Shown here in pieces: positions 12,739 to 15,366 of a DNA stretch of 15,366 nt (position 1 is the first letter of the stretch; every line of letters begins with the position of its first letter). The DNA comes from CAMLHU01 sp039917855. Lineage in GTDB: Bacteria; Gemmatimonadota; Gemmatimonadetes; Gemmatimonadales; GWC2-71-9. The position numbers and the translations under genes are program-made. The stretch covers positions 1 to 15,366 of the forward strand of contig JBDSIR010000157.1 in assembly GCA_039917855.1 (NCBI GenBank), read 5' to 3'. Under the pieces are notes generated by a model. That model worked only from the letters and a program-made list of their open reading frames with translations. It made no database searches and was not told the origin of the DNA.

Positions 12739-13413
12739 GTGCCGCCCCGAACTCCCGCTCCCGCGACCATCGCCGCCTTTCGCAAGCGGCTGCTGGCCTG
12801 GTTCCGCCGCGAGGGGCGCGATCTCCCCTGGCGCCGGACCCGGGACCCGTATCACGTGCTGGTCTCCGAGGTGATGCTGCAGCAGACCCAAGTGAGCCGA
12901 GTGGAGCTCTTCTACACCCGTTTCCTGGAGCGCTGGCCCACACTGGATCACCTCGCCAAGGCGCGACCGAAGGAAGTGCGGGAGCAGTGGGAAGGATTGG
13001 GGTACTACCGGCGGGCGGCGAACCTGCACCAGCTGGCCAAGGTGGTCGTCGCGGAGCGGGATGGGGAGATGCCGGATGATCCTGCGGAACTGAGGAGCCT
13101 GCCCGGCATCGGTCCCTACACCGCCGGCGCGGTGGCCTGCTTCGCCTTCGAACGCCGGACCCCTGCGGTCGACACGAATGTGGCCCGCGTCATCCGTCGC
13201 GCCTTCCACCCCCGCCGAGCGAAGGACCCGAACGACAGGGTGGTGTGGGCCACCGCCGCGCGGCTTCTCCCTCGCACGGGGAAGAGCGCGTGGGCGTTCA
13301 ATCAGGCGATCATGGAGCTGGGGGCGCTGATCTGCACGGCGCGGGTGGCGAAGTGCGGGGAGTGTCCGGTGGCGTCGGTGTGCCGGACGGGCGGTAAGGC
13401 GGTAAGGCGGTAA
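12739..13413 (+). CDS. mutY: MutY-like A/G-specific adenine glycosylase, short form
   Basis: Base-excision repair glycosylase expected to remove adenine mispaired with 8-oxoguanine. The 224 residues contain the N-terminal DLPWRR (28-33), SEVMLQQTQVSRV (43-55, catalytic Glu44), the helix-hairpin-helix LPGIGPYTAGAV (121-132), catalytic Asp145 in VDTNVARV, and a 4Fe-4S loop with Cys199, 206, 209 and 215 in the exact C-x6-C-x2-C-x5-C spacing. The protein stops nine residues after the last Cys, so the NUDIX-like C-terminal domain of E. coli MutY (350 residues) is missing. Actinobacterial-type MutY also lacks most of it but is longer. The final residues GGKAVRR are encoded by a tandem repeat that also supplies the stop. 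A mismatch thymine glycosylase of similar size is an alternative. Confidence 0.88.
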   Translation: MPPRTPAPATIAAFRKRLLAWFRREGRDLPWRRTRDPYHVLVSEVMLQQTQVSRVELFYTRFLERWPTLDHLAKARPKEVREQWEGLGYYRRAANLHQLAKVVVAERDGEMPDDPAELRSLPGIGPYTAGAVACFAFERRTPAVDTNVARVIRRAFHPRRAKDPNDRVVWATAARLLPRTGKSAWAFNQAIMELGALICTARVAKCGECPVASVCRTGGKAVRR

Positions 13414-13421
13414 GGCGGTAA
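13390..13421. repeat. Octamer array spanning the mutY stop codon
   Basis: Four exact copies of GGCGGTAA. The array encodes the last seven residues and provides the TAA stop in its third unit. Since each unit contains TAA and 8 bp shifts frame, any reading entering the array stops within three units. Confidence 0.95.
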
Positions 13422-13431
13422 GTGAATAATT

Positions 13432-13508
13432 GGAGCCGTCCCGAGGAGCCAGCGACGAGGGACCTACTCAAGGGTCGGCAGGTCCCTCACGTTGTTCGGG
13501 ACGGTTCC
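13432..13508. repeat. Long dyad element (GAGGGACCTAC type), copy 2
   Basis: Outer arms GGAGCCGTCCCGA (13433-13445) and TCGGGACGGTTCC (13496-13508), one G-T pair; inner arms GAGGGACCT (13457-13465) and AGGTCCCTC (13480-13488), with partial pairing further in. Sequence and layout match copy 1 at 10096-10172, including TTCGGGACGGTTCC at the right end and GAGGGACCTACTCAA on the left. It sits between converging mutY and the aminotransferase gene. Confidence 0.93.
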
Positions 13509-13523
13509 GCGCGTCGGGCAGTT

Positions 13524-13555
13524 CCGACCGCCTTACGGCCCGACCGCCCGACCGC
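13524..13555. repeat. Octamer array abutting the aminotransferase stop codon
   Basis: On the minus strand the TAG stop (13558-13556) is followed at once by GCGGTCGG, GCGGTCGG, GCCGTAAG and GCGGTCGG. The first unit equals that behind eamA. The third is one base from the mutY-side unit GCGGTAAG. Confidence 0.93.
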
Positions 13556-14830
13556 CTACTCCATTGAAATCCTTCCGAGCAACTCCACCACCCTCTCGAT
13601 CTGATCCGGCCCGTTGTAGATGTGGGTCGAGAGCCGCATGAAGTTGTAGCCGTACTCCCCGACCTGTCGCACCCGCACCGGGCCCAGCTCCCCGAGGCGT
13701 CTCGCCACGTCGGGCGTGGCTTTGCCGTCAACGGTAAAGCTCACCAGCGCGCTCCGGAATTCGGCCCGCGAGGGCGAGACCATCCGGATCTTCGGCAGCG
13801 CCCGCAGTTTGGCATCGAGCACGGTCGCGAGACCGCGCACCCGGCGCTCGATGTTGGCCTGTCCGATCGTGGCATTGAAATCGAGCGCCGCCTGGAAGCC
13901 GGCGGTGATCGAATCGTTCCTAGTGCCCACGTGGTCGAAACGCATCCCCTTGATGCTCAGGTCGTCCCACCCCCCCGAGGCGCAGAGGGGCCAGAGCCGG
14001 TCGATCCAGGCGGGGGCGATGTAGAGGAACCCGCTCCCCTTGGGCGCCAGGACCCATTTATGCGGACTGGAGGCGTAGAAGTCGACACCCAGCGCGGTGA
14101 GGTCGAGCTGCAGCATTCCGGGCGGGTGCGCCCCATCGATCACCGTGATTATCCCGCGCCGCCTGGCCTCGGCGGCGAGCAGCGCCACCGGCTGGATCAT
14201 CCCCGTGGAGAAGAGCACGTGACTGATGCTCCACACCTTGGTCCCCGGTGGGCTCGCGGCGACCCAGGCATCGACCAGTTCCTGCGGTGAAGCGGGATCG
14301 AGCGGCGGAGTGAAAGTGACGAGCTTGGCGCCGTAGCGCTTGGCCACCAATTGCCAGCACGAAATGCCGCCGACATGCTCGTGGGTGGTGGAGACGATGG
14401 AGTCCGCGGGACCAAGGTCGATGCCGCGGGCCACCACATTCATCGACTCGGTGGTGTTGCGGGTGAGGGCCAGGTTCTCCGGCGGAGCGCCGACCAGCGC
14501 ACCAAGGTCGCGGAAAAGCTTGGCGCCGTCCACGCCCCGCTGATGGAAGACCGTCTCGAAGGAATGGAAATGCGACATCGCCGCCCCGACCACCGATCGA
14601 GGGGAGGCACCGAAGGTGCCGGTGTTGAAGAAGATCCCGTCGGCGATGAGGAACTCGCGCCGGAGATCCATCCACCATTTCTCGGTGTCCACGAAGGGCG
14701 CGAGCGGGGCCTCCTGAAAACTGCCACTCGGGTTCTCGGGCGAGGTGAAGGACCCCGCAGCCGCACACGCTGAAAGCCAGCCAGCCCCAGGGAAGAGGGC
14801 GGCCGCGGCAAGGATCTCGCGCCGGTTCAC
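13556..14830 (-). CDS. Exported class V aminotransferase-fold protein (isopenicillin N epimerase-like)
   Basis: 424-residue PLP-dependent enzyme of fold type I, class V; substrate unknown. The N-terminus MNRREILAAAALFPGAGWLS is a twin-arginine-type signal ending in lipobox LSAC (Cys22), so the protein is probably folded in the cytoplasm, exported by Tat and lipid-anchored. Catalytic landmarks: NTGTFGASP (69-77), TRNTTESMN (123-131), THEHVGG (149-155), IDGAHPPG (231-238, Asp232) and the PLP lysine in SSPHKWVLAPKGSGFLY (Lys258). The isopenicillin N epimerase-like branch shares EHxGG and PHKW. The start is GTG 14830, preceded by GAGG 8 nt upstream. It lies 30 nt downstream of the membrane-protein gene on the same strand, with a 9-bp repeat in between. 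Confidence 0.9.
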   Translation of the reverse strand: MNRREILAAAALFPGAGWLSACAAAGSFTSPENPSGSFQEAPLAPFVDTEKWWMDLRREFLIADGIFFNTGTFGASPRSVVGAAMSHFHSFETVFHQRGVDGAKLFRDLGALVGAPPENLALTRNTTESMNVVARGIDLGPADSIVSTTHEHVGGISCWQLVAKRYGAKLVTFTPPLDPASPQELVDAWVAASPPGTKVWSISHVLFSTGMIQPVALLAAEARRRGIITVIDGAHPPGMLQLDLTALGVDFYASSPHKWVLAPKGSGFLYIAPAWIDRLWPLCASGGWDDLSIKGMRFDHVGTRNDSITAGFQAALDFNATIGQANIERRVRGLATVLDAKLRALPKIRMVSPSRAEFRSALVSFTVDGKATPDVARRLGELGPVRVRQVGEYGYNFMRLSTHIYNGPDQIERVVELLGRISME

Positions 14831-14832
14831 GT

Positions 14833-14859
14833 CTCGCGCCTCACGCGCCTATCGCGCCT
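14833..14859. repeat. Nonamer array between the membrane-protein stop and the aminotransferase start
   Basis: On the minus strand, after the TGA stop and one base, come AGGCGCGAT, AGGCGCGTG and AGGCGCGAG: three 9-bp units differing in the last two bases. The last unit provides the GAGG that serves as ribosome-binding site for the GTG at 14830. Confidence 0.85.
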
Positions 14860-14860
14860 G

Positions 14861-15325
14861 TCACCGGTACAGCGCCGCCGCCAGCAGACTGATGAATGCG
14901 CAGGTCGTCGCGATCATCCCCGCCATCCGCTGGCGGGTGCGGAGCGTGTCGAACGCCGCGGCCTGCGTCACCGGATCGAGGCGGGCGAGCTTGTTGATCC
15001 CCGGAAGTGCGATGGCGAACACCAGCGCCGCGCCGAGGAGGCCGAGTCCCTGCATCGCCATGATCCAGGGGCTGATGGCGAACTCCGCCTCGCCGCGATT
15101 GAGCGATCCCATGTACGTCATGGTCAGGAAGAGCCCCGACAGTACGATGATGCCCGCGCCGGGGGCGATCATGCGGGCATAGATCACCGCGACCAGCCGC
15201 GCGGCGAGGCCCTGTTCCGGCCGGCCCATCGAGCGGACCGCCAGACTCATTTGCATCGCGGCGAGGCCGCCGCCGATCCAGAGTACCCCGCCAAGGAGGT
15301 GCAGGAAGACCCAGAGTGCTCTCAC
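14861..15325 (-). CDS. Small integral membrane protein, CopD/DUF2269-like
   Basis: 154-residue membrane protein with four predicted helices: about 3-25 (LWVFLHLLGGVLWIGGGLAA), 50-72 (MIAPGAGIIVLSGLFLTM), 88-108 (IMAMQGLGLLGAALVFAIAL) and 133-152. An early histidine in HLLGGVLWIGG and the basic linker RTRQRMAG resemble CopD/DUF2269-type proteins, which are small four-helix proteins without an agreed function. The start is GTG 15325: the overlapping ATG at 15327 reads straight into TGA. GGGACGG lies a few bases upstream. It probably shares a transcript with the aminotransferase gene. The remaining 41 bases to the window end hold no feature that I can see. Confidence 0.75.
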   Translation of the reverse strand: MRALWVFLHLLGGVLWIGGGLAAMQMSLAVRSMGRPEQGLAARLVAVIYARMIAPGAGIIVLSGLFLTMTYMGSLNRGEAEFAISPWIMAMQGLGLLGAALVFAIALPGINKLARLDPVTQAAAFDTLRTRQRMAGMIATTCAFISLLAAALYR

Positions 15326-15366
15326 ATTACCGTCCCGGTTGATAGGAGGTCGTCGATCGGTCGCCG

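Overview
The window is high-GC bacterial chromosome. Gene content fits a diderm: a MlaEFD lipid-transport operon, DUF4397 and Tat-type lipoproteins, a class II photolyase, and promoters sitting 6-8 nt before start codons. This resembles Gemmatimonadota, but that assignment is my inference from overall character; no marker gene is present.

Layout. 1-150: three heptamer tandem arrays. 217-1658: GNAT acetyltransferase translationally coupled to an EamA/DMT exporter (+). 1659-2044: gene-free strip with a short dyad element and the 3' relic of an IS3-type transposase. 2045-3677: hipBA toxin-antitoxin pair (-) under an AT-rich operator. 3930-4253: GC-rich perfect hairpins around tRNA-Ala(CGC) and tRNA-Gln(CTG), which share one promoter and one terminator (-). 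4314-5009: DUF4397 lipoprotein (-). 5075-5566: 3' remnant of a secreted repeat protein (-). 5568-7390: a class II CPD photolyase (+) flanked on both sides by copies of a CHAT-domain C-terminal tail; the second copy is followed by an internally deleted photolyase remnant. 7391-7930: decaying direct and inverted repeats. 7970-8836: AraC-AGT (Ada/Ogt-like) repair protein (-). 8829-9146: histidine-kinase relic. 9158-10075: RNase Z (+). 10218-12675: mlaE-mlaF-mlaD (-). 12739-13413: short MutY-like glycosylase (+). 13556-15325: membrane protein then exported class V aminotransferase-like protein (-).

Three DNA-repair genes (photolyase, O6-alkylguanine transferase, adenine glycosylase) lie within 7.7 kb, but in different orientations and transcription units. 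RNase Z matches the tRNA genes, which lack encoded CCA and so need endonucleolytic 3' processing.

The most unusual signals are non-coding. (1) Tandem repeats of 8 or 9 bp start at, or span, the stop codon of six genes. (2) Both intact convergent gene pairs have the same junction: array, then a long dyad carrying GAGGGACCTAC, then array. (3) A TAnnnT hexamer lies 6-8 nt before the start codon of five genes, suggesting leaderless mRNAs. (4) The photolyase sits inside a duplication with an in-frame deleted copy. No complete new defence or biosynthetic system is evident; the repeat architecture is the best candidate for something undescribed.
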